Below are positions 1 through 6,447 of a stretch of DNA of 6,447 nucleotides, in pieces (the stretch's first letter is position 1; each line of letters opens with the position of its first letter). The stretch spans positions 1 to 6,447 of the forward strand of contig JAIPFG010000187.1 in assembly GCA_021736745.1 (NCBI GenBank). Direction: 5' to 3'. Made by a program: the position numbers and the translations under genes. The notes below the pieces were generated by a model. It had not been told where the DNA came from. It worked only from the letters and a program-made list of their open reading frames with translations, and did no database searches. The stretch is from Pseudomonadales bacterium (lineage in GTDB: Bacteria > Pseudomonadota > Gammaproteobacteria > Pseudomonadales > IMCC2047).

Positions 1-214
1 AGGGCGGGATCCAGTCCTGCTTTGTGAAAATTTTGATCATATCCGCGACCACCTGCAACAGACCCCATGGGCCGACACGGTTAGGTCCATAACGATCCTG
101 CCAAATACCCAGCAAACGGCGCTCCAACCAAGTGAGCAACGACGCCACCAGTACCGCACCCAGCAGGACACCGACAATGCTCGCAACGGAACCGACTTGC
201 CCATAAAGACTCAT
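1..214 (-). CDS. nuoH: NADH-quinone oxidoreductase subunit H (NuoH), N-terminal part
   Basis: This is the 5' part of the gene for the membrane subunit that links the hydrophilic arm of complex I to the proton-pumping arm and lines the entrance of the quinone chamber. The 71 complete codons begin MSLYGQVGS and contain one hydrophobic membrane helix at about residues 9-29. The conserved ERRLLG (31-36), RYGPNRVG (41-48) and LQVVADMIK (53-61) follow. These match the start of E. coli NuoH, where Glu36 sits at the position of Glu31 here. The ATG at 212-214 is chosen because it gives this family N-terminus and has AAAGGA 8 bases upstream. It overlaps the nuoG stop as ATGA, which suggests translational coupling. 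The remaining roughly 250 residues lie outside the window. Identification is very secure. Confidence 0.96.
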   Translation of the reverse strand, partial: MSLYGQVGSVASIVGVLLGAVLVASLLTWLERRLLGIWQDRYGPNRVGPWGLLQVVADMIKIFTKQDWIPP

Positions 215-3033
215 CTCTGGGTTCCTTTATCTGAGACCAAAATATTGACTTCAAGCCGCCTCGTCCAGCCGATCTCTCTGGTCGCCTTTACTTGGTAAGG
301 GAAAGGTAACCCGGCAGTTTTTGCAAGACCCGCGGGCACCAGTAGAGCCCCTTTGGGGCAATCGTCGCTAATGATAACCTCCAGGCTCAGCGACTGTGAT
401 GCTACGCTCAAAGTTAAGCCGTCTCCCTGCGCTACCCCCAGACTTTTTGCATCTTCGGGCGTGAGCATGACCGTCGGTAATGGTGAGCGCTCAATAATGG
501 CTTCGGACAATGCACTTAACTCTTCACTACCGAAGATATGATAGCTGGGTAACAATAACCATTCGCCCTGCCCCCTTGCCACATCAGGCGTAGTCTCAAA
601 CCACCGTTTCACTGGCTCGGTCGAAGCCTCTAACAACCGCACACCCGGATCACCGCCTCTGAGGGGCCCACTGACTTCCTCCTGAAACTTGCCAACAGCT
701 TGATTGGAGTTCCAGCCAGGCGACCAATAGTAAGGCGTGAGCGCCGAAGGTTTTTCACCGGGAAATCCTTCCATGGTAAAACCCAGCGCAGAATCGGGAT
801 CGACGGATTGTTTCGGTTCTGAAACATTAACAGCGGCCAGCATGGCAGTGCGACCACTATAACGATGCGGTTGACGTGCGATTTTCATACCCGCCAAACG
901 AAAATCCGCATCAGGGGCGGCATCGGCTATGCCTTTGAGCACCCCGATAGCTTTACCACAACTCTGGGTGACCTCATCTACCTGTTGCCAGCGTGGTTTT
1001 TCTTCATTATTCCGCAATGCCAACATATCCGACAGCCATTCCCAGCTACCCCGAATATCGGCCGTTGGCACATACACAGCAAAAGCACGCTGCGCACGGC
1101 CCGAACCACTCACCAGTGTTCCTTCCGTTTCCGCAAACGTAGCTGCAGGCAATAAAAGATCCGCCTTTAGGGTCGTTTCATTTTTAATATGATCCAAGAC
1201 AATCACGGTAGCATCAGAAGAAAATATGCGCTCGACCCGGTCAGGAGGTAAGCGTCGATACAAATCATTTTCCACAATGATTAGCGTATCGGCCTGGTTC
1301 GACTCAAGTCTTTCGATGACGTGCTCCAACCCGCCCTCCTCATCGGAGGTCATTAGGCCCAGACCAATGCTGTTACTTTCGGGGAGGCAATAAAACAAGT
1401 TGGTTGGTTGCAATTCTTCCCCGCTATTCCGGTTCGCCAACGCCGTAGCAACATTTGCCGCCGCCGCAATCACTGCCTGGCTTTGGCAACCTATCCCAGA
1501 AACGATGAGGGGATTTTTCGCTGACTTAAGAACAGCTGCAATCTGCTGTGCAAGGTTTTGCTGATCTTCACTTAGCTGTTCAGGAAAGGGTGCCGTCGCA
1601 TCGATGGCACAGGCAATGGCAAAACCCAGTTGAGCAATACCTGCTGGTTTGTCCCGATAAGTCTTCAGCGCAATATCATCAATACGAGTTGCCGTTATCG
1701 TCGCGATAAACACTGGTGTTTTATCCGATTGCATGGCTTCCCTTACGGCAGCATCCTGCCAGACGGGAATTCGCAACTGATCCGCTATTTTACTCCCAAG
1801 ATTAGCCGCCGTTTGACGCAAACTCAGCGCCAATCTCGGCGAAGTATTGATAACATCTTCTCCTAAGATGAGAACAGCATCGGCCTGTTCTATCTCTCGA
1901 AGCTCCGGCGCACGCACCGGGCGAGTGCGAAGAATCTCAATAATAGATTGCTGTAAATTTAGCTGTTGATTATTCAACCCGGCGGAGAAATGATCCGCCC
2001 CCACTAACTCCCGAAGCGCAAAGTTTGCTTCGATGGAGGCACGCGGCGAACCGATGCCGAGAAGCCTTTTCCCTGGACCAATGGCCTCAATTAGCGCATC
2101 GCGTATTCCAGAACGCGATAGGCTTTCCCGAACCGACTCACGACTCTTTTCTGCCACACGCTCAGCTTGAGTAACCCGGTCCTCACGATTTACAAACCCG
2201 TACCCAAAGCGGCCACGATCACAGAGAAAATAACCATTCACCGCACTATTATAACGATTGACTACACGACGCAACTCTCCGTAACGCTCACCCGGGCTGG
2301 TGTTACACCCCTGTGCACAATGCACGCAAATGGACGGTGCCGCCTGCAGGTCCCACTTACGACTGTAATGCTGGCTTAAGGTGCGATCCGTAAAAACACC
2401 GGTAGGGCAGACTTCCACCAGATTTCCGCTAAATTCGTTTTCGAGAACACCGTCTTCGTGACGCCCGAAATAGACATGATTATGTGCAGCCATTGCCTGC
2501 AAATCATGCCCACCCGCATAATCCTGGTAATAGCGAACACAGCGATAGCATGCGATACAACGGTTCATCTCATGATTGATGAAGGGGCCTAAATATTGGT
2601 TACGGTGGGTACGTTTCTTACCTCGGTATTGGCGGTAAGTATGTCCACTCATTTGCGTCATATCCTGCAAATGGCATTCCCCACCCTCTTCACACACAGG
2701 ACAATCATGAGGATGATTCGTCATGAGTAACTCGATAATATCAGCGCGAAAGTTCCTGGCATTTTGAGCATCAATCGAAATACGCATGCCTTCACTCACT
2801 GGCGTCATACAGGACATCACCAAGCGTCCTTGCTCATCCCGTTGATCGCCTGCGACCTCATCATGTCGATCTTGATACTGAATCACAGCACATTGGCGAC
2901 AGGCACCAACCGACCCCAACGACGGATGCCAACAAAAATAGGGTAAATCCAGCCCCAGCGACAAACAGGCCTGCAATAGATTGCTGCCCTCCGGCACTTG
3001 GTAGATATGATTGTCTATTTCAATGCTGACCAT
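211..3033 (-). CDS. nuoG: NADH-quinone oxidoreductase subunit G (NuoG), 940 aa
   Basis: NuoG is the large iron-sulfur subunit of the complex I NADH dehydrogenase module and carries electrons from NuoF towards NuoI and NuoB. An N-terminal 2Fe-2S ferredoxin domain has N1b ligands Cys34, 45, 48 and 75. The His-Cys3 motif for N5 follows (His107, Cys111, 114, 120), then N4 ligands Cys159, 162, 165 and 209. Cys236, 239, 243 and 271 supply the additional N7 cluster found only in some bacteria. From about residue 320 comes a degenerate molybdopterin-oxidoreductase-like region, including GIGSPRAS (326-333) and LLLPAATFAETEGT (626-639). A beta-rich C-terminal domain spans about 825-940. E. coli NuoG is about 908 aa; this one is longer through a loop between Cys48 and Cys75 and a longer tail. 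The ATG lies 35 bases after nuoF, with GGCGGA 7 bases upstream. The stop overlaps the nuoH start. Confidence 0.98.
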   Translation of the reverse strand: MVSIEIDNHIYQVPEGSNLLQACLSLGLDLPYFCWHPSLGSVGACRQCAVIQYQDRHDEVAGDQRDEQGRLVMSCMTPVSEGMRISIDAQNARNFRADIIELLMTNHPHDCPVCEEGGECHLQDMTQMSGHTYRQYRGKKRTHRNQYLGPFINHEMNRCIACYRCVRYYQDYAGGHDLQAMAAHNHVYFGRHEDGVLENEFSGNLVEVCPTGVFTDRTLSQHYSRKWDLQAAPSICVHCAQGCNTSPGERYGELRRVVNRYNSAVNGYFLCDRGRFGYGFVNREDRVTQAERVAEKSRESVRESLSRSGIRDALIEAIGPGKRLLGIGSPRASIEANFALRELVGADHFSAGLNNQQLNLQQSIIEILRTRPVRAPELREIEQADAVLILGEDVINTSPRLALSLRQTAANLGSKIADQLRIPVWQDAAVREAMQSDKTPVFIATITATRIDDIALKTYRDKPAGIAQLGFAIACAIDATAPFPEQLSEDQQNLAQQIAAVLKSAKNPLIVSGIGCQSQAVIAAAANVATALANRNSGEELQPTNLFYCLPESNSIGLGLMTSDEEGGLEHVIERLESNQADTLIIVENDLYRRLPPDRVERIFSSDATVIVLDHIKNETTLKADLLLPAATFAETEGTLVSGSGRAQRAFAVYVPTADIRGSWEWLSDMLALRNNEEKPRWQQVDEVTQSCGKAIGVLKGIADAAPDADFRLAGMKIARQPHRYSGRTAMLAAVNVSEPKQSVDPDSALGFTMEGFPGEKPSALTPYYWSPGWNSNQAVGKFQEEVSGPLRGGDPGVRLLEASTEPVKRWFETTPDVARGQGEWLLLPSYHIFGSEELSALSEAIIERSPLPTVMLTPEDAKSLGVAQGDGLTLSVASQSLSLEVIISDDCPKGALLVPAGLAKTAGLPFPYQVKATREIGWTRRLEVNILVSDKGTQR
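223..228 (-). promoter_or_regulatory. Ribosome binding site of nuoH, inside nuoG
   Basis: Read on the minus strand this is AAAGGA, 8 bases before the nuoH ATG at 212-214. It lies within the last codons of nuoG, upstream of the ATGA stop/start overlap. It supports this ATG as the nuoH start and permits both independent and coupled initiation. Confidence 0.75.
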
Positions 3034-3040
3034 GCTGTAG

Positions 3041-3046
3041 TCCGCC
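3041..3046 (-). promoter_or_regulatory. Probable ribosome binding site of nuoG
   Basis: The minus strand reads GGCGGA here, 7 bases before the nuoG ATG, in the 35-base spacer after nuoF. It differs from the consensus GGAGGA at one base, but its spacing is ideal. It supports the ATG at 3031-3033, where the ferredoxin domain starts directly. Confidence 0.6.
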
Positions 3047-3068
3047 GTTTATATTTTTCTGTTAACCC

Positions 3069-4367
3069 TTACTTGTGACTGCCTCTGATACCTGTCCAGG
3101 GACATGACTTACTATGAATATGTGCTTCAAAATCCTCACGAAAATACCGTAGTGCGCTTTCGAGTGGCCCCATTGCCCCCGGTGCATGGGCGCAAAAGGT
3201 ATTGCCCGGGCCTAACAAATGAGTATGGCGAGTGAGGACCTCCATATCCTCGATTTCCCCCCTCCCATGTTCAAACTCGGTCAAGATATGCTCGACCCAG
3301 GGCAATCCGTCTCGACAGGGTGTACACCAGCCGCAGGATTCCTGTGCAAAAAAATGTTCGAGATTACGGACCATGCCAACCGGACAGGTTTTATCGTCCA
3401 GAATAATCATGGTACCGGTTCCCAGCCGACTACCGGCCTTTCCGATAGAGGTGTAATCCATGTGTAAATCCAAATGTTCCTGAGTGAGGAAGTTGGTTGA
3501 ACCACCGCCCGGCAAAAAGCCTCTTAATTTATAACCATCCTGCATGCCGCCCGCATAATTCTCGATAATTTCCCGTACCGGCGTTCCCATCGGTAGTTCC
3601 CAAGCCCCCGGGTTTCGCACCCGCCCGCTGACGCCAAATATCTTGGTTCCGGCATCCTCCGTCAAACTCAGACTTTTGTACCAGGCCGCCCCTTTGTTCA
3701 CAATATGCGGCACATTACAGATGGTTTCGACATTATTTACTACCGTCGGTCGACCCCACAGGCCGCTTACCTGAGGGAATGGTGGTTTTGCTCTTGGCGT
3801 AGCCCGTTTCCCTTCCAGCGAATTGAGAAGTGCGGTTTCTTCACCGCAGATATAACGACCGGCGCTGGTATGCACAAAAATATCCAGGTTAAAACGACTA
3901 TGCATAATATTGGTGCCGAGTAGGCCTTGCGCCTTGCACTCGGTAATTGCTTGGTTCAACAGGTCGGCACTTCGCTGATATTCGCCTCGGATAAAGATAT
4001 AGGCTACCTCGGCTTGCAGGGTATAGGCGCTGATAATGATGCCTTCAATCAGTTGGTGCGGATCACCCTCCATTAATAGGCGATCTTTGAAAGTCCCCGG
4101 TTCCATTTCATCCGCATTAATCACCAGATACTTAGGTCGTTCTTCCCGGTCTTTGTACATAGGAACGAAACTCCATTTCATTCCAGTGGGAAATCCTGCA
4201 CCACCACGGCCTCTTAAATTAGCGTCCTGCAACAACTGTAGAATGTCTTTGGACTCCATTTCCAACAGGGCTTTATGCGCTGCCCTATAGCCACCGGCTG
4301 CCCGATATTCTTGTAAGTTGAGTGGCAATTTACCGGGGCCTATATTTTGCGTTAAGGGCGTTTCCAT
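3069..4367 (-). CDS. nuoF: NADH-quinone oxidoreductase subunit F (NuoF), NADH- and FMN-binding, 432 aa
   Basis: NuoF is the cytoplasmic catalytic subunit that oxidises NADH with bound FMN and passes electrons to the 4Fe-4S cluster N3. The glycine-rich nucleotide-binding stretch GRGGAGFPTGMKW is at 53-65 and NADEMEPGT at 84-92; Glu89 corresponds to E. coli Glu95 at the NADH site. RYICGEETALL (171-181) contains Glu177, matching E. coli Glu183 near the flavin. The N3 ligands are in ESCGWCTPCRDG (Cys345, 348, 351) plus Cys392 in TFCAHAPGA. Apart from small differences at both ends it is collinear with the E. coli protein (about 445 aa, recalled from memory). The ATG shares its A with the nuoE stop (TAATG), and I see no purine-rich ribosome site before it, so translation probably depends on nuoE. 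The last 15 residues differ from E. coli, and Cys328 is an extra cysteine. Confidence 0.98.
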   Translation of the reverse strand: METPLTQNIGPGKLPLNLQEYRAAGGYRAAHKALLEMESKDILQLLQDANLRGRGGAGFPTGMKWSFVPMYKDREERPKYLVINADEMEPGTFKDRLLMEGDPHQLIEGIIISAYTLQAEVAYIFIRGEYQRSADLLNQAITECKAQGLLGTNIMHSRFNLDIFVHTSAGRYICGEETALLNSLEGKRATPRAKPPFPQVSGLWGRPTVVNNVETICNVPHIVNKGAAWYKSLSLTEDAGTKIFGVSGRVRNPGAWELPMGTPVREIIENYAGGMQDGYKLRGFLPGGGSTNFLTQEHLDLHMDYTSIGKAGSRLGTGTMIILDDKTCPVGMVRNLEHFFAQESCGWCTPCRDGLPWVEHILTEFEHGRGEIEDMEVLTRHTHLLGPGNTFCAHAPGAMGPLESALRYFREDFEAHIHSKSCPWTGIRGSHK

Positions 4368-4846
4368 TATTTTTGGTTCGCTAAGATAGCAGTAATTTTA
4401 TCTTCATCCAGATGGGTTTCCAGCTCCCCATCCACCAACATAACCGGCGCTCGATCACAGGCGCCTTGACAGGTCACCGGCAACAGGGTGAATTGTCCAT
4501 CGGCGGTTGTTTCGCCAAACTCAATACCCAGTTTATTTCTCAACTGAGCACCTACCCCTTCACAGCCCATAATCCAACAACTCACACTATCGCAAAGCAT
4601 AATCACGTGCTTGCCGACGGGCCGCCTGAAAATCAGGTTATAAAAGGTTGCGACGCCATCCAGCTCCGCCGGTGACATATTCAGCAATTGCGCCACCGCT
4701 TTAACGCTTTCATCCGAAACCCAGCCACGGTATTTCTGCACTATCTTTAATGCCTCAATCGAAGCAGCCTGAGGTTGCTCGTAATGTGACGCCTCCGCCG
4801 TGATTTCGGCAATTTCATCGGCGCTCAGTGCTGTTATTTTTTCCAT
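4367..4846 (-). CDS. nuoE: NADH-quinone oxidoreductase subunit E (NuoE), 159 aa
   Basis: NuoE is the thioredoxin-like 2Fe-2S subunit that packs against NuoF in the NADH dehydrogenase module and holds cluster N1a, close to FMN. Counting from the chosen ATG, the ligands are Cys85 and Cys90 in LCDSVSCW and Cys126 and Cys130 in TCQGACD. These have the same spacing as Cys92, 97, 133 and 137 of E. coli NuoE. A helical N-terminal part (about 1-75) contains AASIEALKIVQK and GVATFYNLIF, both typical of the family. Length is close to the usual 160-170 aa. The frame is open upstream to in-frame GTG (4852) and TTG (4855) codons, which would add 2 or 3 residues. ATG is preferred as the stronger start codon, but GTG has better spacing to an upstream AAGAG. 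The TAA stop overlaps the nuoF ATG by one base. Confidence 0.96.
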   Translation of the reverse strand: MEKITALSADEIAEITAEASHYEQPQAASIEALKIVQKYRGWVSDESVKAVAQLLNMSPAELDGVATFYNLIFRRPVGKHVIMLCDSVSCWIMGCEGVGAQLRNKLGIEFGETTADGQFTLLPVTCQGACDRAPVMLVDGELETHLDEDKITAILANQK

Positions 4847-4885
4847 TTCCACCAATCAACTCTTTTATTGATGAGGGTTTAACAA
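4847..4885 (-). promoter_or_regulatory. nuoCD-nuoE spacer with candidate nuoE start signals
   Basis: On the minus strand this spacer holds AAAAGAG (4860-4866) followed by three in-frame candidate starts: TTG (4855), GTG (4852) and ATG (4846), at distances of 4, 7 and 13 bases. A second purine-rich GGTGG lies only 2 bases before the ATG, too close to be a good ribosome site. A 5-base inverted repeat (4855-4859 with 4868-4872) puts most of AAAAGAG in its loop. It is probably too weak to matter. No promoter or terminator is visible. Confidence 0.4.
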
Positions 4886-6447
4886 TTACCTATCAACATC
4901 AGCCATCACAAAATCAATGCTCGCTATAATCGCAATTAAATCCGCCACATACAGCCCCCGACTCATCAGCGGTATCATTTGTAGATGAGGAAATGACGGT
5001 GTGCGGATACGGGTCCGATAAGACATGGTGCCACCATCACTAATCAAGTAGTAACTGTTTAATCCCTTGGTTGCCTCAACCGCCACACTGGCTTCACCAG
5101 CAGGAATCACCGGCCCCCAACTGACATTAACAAAATGTTGAATCAGGGTTTCAATATCATGGAAGGTGCGATCTTTCGGCGGGGGTGTGGTTAATGAGTG
5201 ATCTGCTTTATAGGGTCCTGCGGGCATGTTATTCAGACATTGTTCGATAATACGCAGGCTTTGCCGAATCTCCTCTACACGAACAGCGCAGCGGTCATAG
5301 CAATCACCTCTATTACCCGTGGGCACCTCAAACTCAAAATTTTCATAACCGGAATAAGGGCGTTTTTTGCGGTAATCCCATTCAAAGCCGGTCGCGCGCA
5401 ATCCGGCTCCGGTAATTCCCCAATCGATTGCCTCCTCCGTCGTGTAACTTCCGATACCCTGGGTGCGGCGTTTAAGGATGCTGTTATCCATCACCATCTG
5501 ATCATATTCTTTGAGCCTTGCGGGCATATAGTCGAGAAAGGCACGAATCATTTTTTCCCAGCCTTTGGGTAAATCCTGGGCCACACCACCAATTCGAAAC
5601 CAACTGCCGTGCATTCTGGCACCTGTCACCGCTTCAATGATCTCAAACAATTTTTCACGGTCGATAAACATGTAGAAAATGGGTGATAGCTGGCCGACAT
5701 CCTGAGCGAAAGTACCATAGAAAACGAGATGACTGGCAATACGATAAAGTTCAGCCATCATGATACGAATGACTTTGACGCGCTCTGGAACCCGAATACC
5801 CGCCAGTTTTTCAACGGCCATCACATAGGGAAAATTGTTCATCACCCCACCGAGATAGTCGACCCGATCCGTGTAGGGTACAAAGGTATGCCAGGATTGA
5901 CGCTCCCCCATTTTTTCGGAGGCTCGGTGGTGATAACCAATATCAGGTACCGCATCGACGATTTCTTCACCATCCAGCTGCAGCGCAATTCGAAACACAC
6001 CATGCACACTGGGATGGTTGGGACCTAGATTCAGGAACATGTACTGACTGTTTTCCGATTCACGTTTCATCCCCCAGTCTTCCGGTCTGAATCGTAAAGC
6101 TTCCTGTTCAAAATCGGTTTTATCCTCGTCCAGGCTAAAGGGCTCCATTTCGGTCGCCCGGGCTGGATGATTTTTTTGTAAGGCATGACCTTGCCAAGTG
6201 GGAGGACAGAGGATGCGGCGTAAATTGGGGTGCCCTTGGAATTCGATACCGAACATATCCCAAGCTTCCCGCTCATACCAATTGGCATTAGGCCAAATCG
6301 CTGTGATAGATGGCAATGTCGGATCATCCTGCGACAGAGGGACTTTAAGTCGGATATCTTGATTCCGCTGGAACGAGATAAGGTGATACACCACGGTGAA
6401 ATCACAGGGCGGCTGGTAGTTACGGTGACTGCGCACCCGTTCATCAA
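4886..6447 (-). CDS. nuoC: NADH-quinone oxidoreductase fused subunit C/D (NuoCD), 5' end missing
   Basis: This is a fusion of the NuoC (30 kDa) and NuoD (49 kDa) subunits of the complex I connecting module; NuoD forms most of the ubiquinone headgroup site. The frame runs off the window edge with no start. It enters at a codon ending in TT followed by DERVRSHR, which aligns with DERLRTHR of E. coli NuoCD, so about 80 residues are missing. Counting from the Val codon at 6434-6436, the NuoC signature NANWYEREAWDMFGI is at 50-64, and the linker between domains is about 90-125. NuoD follows: NLGPNHPSVHG (136-146), whose His141 and His145 align with E. coli His224 and His228; GYHHRASEKMGE (167-178); and Tyr194, aligned with E. 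coli Tyr277 in the quinone pocket. The C-terminus SIDFVMADVDR is the canonical end of NuoD. The fusion is typical of gammaproteobacteria such as Escherichia and Pseudomonas. Some annotations call the gene nuoCD. Confidence 0.98.
   Translation of the reverse strand, partial: DERVRSHRNYQPPCDFTVVYHLISFQRNQDIRLKVPLSQDDPTLPSITAIWPNANWYEREAWDMFGIEFQGHPNLRRILCPPTWQGHALQKNHPARATEMEPFSLDEDKTDFEQEALRFRPEDWGMKRESENSQYMFLNLGPNHPSVHGVFRIALQLDGEEIVDAVPDIGYHHRASEKMGERQSWHTFVPYTDRVDYLGGVMNNFPYVMAVEKLAGIRVPERVKVIRIMMAELYRIASHLVFYGTFAQDVGQLSPIFYMFIDREKLFEIIEAVTGARMHGSWFRIGGVAQDLPKGWEKMIRAFLDYMPARLKEYDQMVMDNSILKRRTQGIGSYTTEEAIDWGITGAGLRATGFEWDYRKKRPYSGYENFEFEVPTGNRGDCYDRCAVRVEEIRQSLRIIEQCLNNMPAGPYKADHSLTTPPPKDRTFHDIETLIQHFVNVSWGPVIPAGEASVAVEATKGLNSYYLISDGGTMSYRTRIRTPSFPHLQMIPLMSRGLYVADLIAIIASIDFVMADVDR

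Noticed and set aside
865..1192. Two overlapping plus-strand open frames (96 and 87 codons) opposite nuoG
   Set aside because: Both are antisense to the NuoG molybdopterin-like region, overlap each other in different frames and resemble no known protein. They are shadows of nuoG.
3034..3068. nuoF-nuoG spacer examined for an internal promoter or processing site
   Set aside because: It is AT-rich in part (AAAAATATAAA on the minus strand), but no paired -35 and -10 elements at normal spacing can be defended in 35 bases. Only the nuoG ribosome site is supported.
4855..4872. Small hairpin (ATCAA, 8-base loop, TTGAT) before nuoE, considered as a terminator or attenuator
   Set aside because: The stem is only 5 base pairs, AT-rich and without a following U-run. 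It is expected by chance and sits inside an operon.
5198..5572. Plus-strand open frame of 124 codons opposite nuoCD
   Set aside because: It lies entirely antisense to highly conserved NuoD sequence. Its translation shows no recognisable domain, and it is explained by chance openness opposite a constrained gene.
6067..6447. Minus-strand open frame of 126 codons in another frame of nuoCD
   Set aside because: The nuoCD frame over the same bases encodes the unmistakable NuoC signature. This alternative frame has no family resemblance and runs to the window edge by chance.

Overview
The window is an internal slice of a nuo operon, encoding respiratory complex I (NADH:ubiquinone oxidoreductase). 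Every gene lies on the minus strand, so transcription runs from high to low coordinates. The gene order is nuoCD (5' end cut off by the window edge), nuoE, nuoF, nuoG, then the first 71 codons of nuoH. No unrelated gene, RNA gene, mobile element, CRISPR array, terminator or clear promoter was seen. Coding sequence fills all but about 75 bases.

The organism is most likely a gammaproteobacterium with the Escherichia/Pseudomonas-type complex I. Three features point this way: NuoC and NuoD are fused in one polypeptide, NuoF carries the NADEMEP form of the NADH-site motif, and NuoG is long (940 aa) and has four cysteines for the extra N7 iron-sulfur cluster. Base composition looks balanced by eye. 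I cannot name a genus. Several indels and substitutions against the E. coli proteins, as I remember them, suggest it is not a close relative of the enterics.

Layout: 4886-6447 nuoCD (about 80 N-terminal residues missing); 4847-4885 short spacer; 4367-4846 nuoE; 1-base TAATG overlap; 3069-4367 nuoF; 35-base spacer; 211-3033 nuoG; 4-base ATGA overlap; 1-214 nuoH (partial).

How the genes work together: NuoE, NuoF and NuoG form the NADH dehydrogenase module. FMN in NuoF takes a hydride from NADH, N1a in NuoE lies beside the FMN, and electrons pass through N3 (NuoF) and N1b, N4 and N5 (NuoG). NuoCD belongs to the connecting module and forms the quinone pocket with NuoB and NuoH. NuoH is the membrane subunit at the mouth of that pocket. 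All cluster ligands expected in NuoE, NuoF and NuoG are present and no frame is broken, so the enzyme looks functional.

I found no previously undescribed system here. The observations listed are modest: a loop insertion and C-terminal tail in NuoG, leaderless-looking coupling of nuoF to nuoE, and an ambiguous nuoE start.
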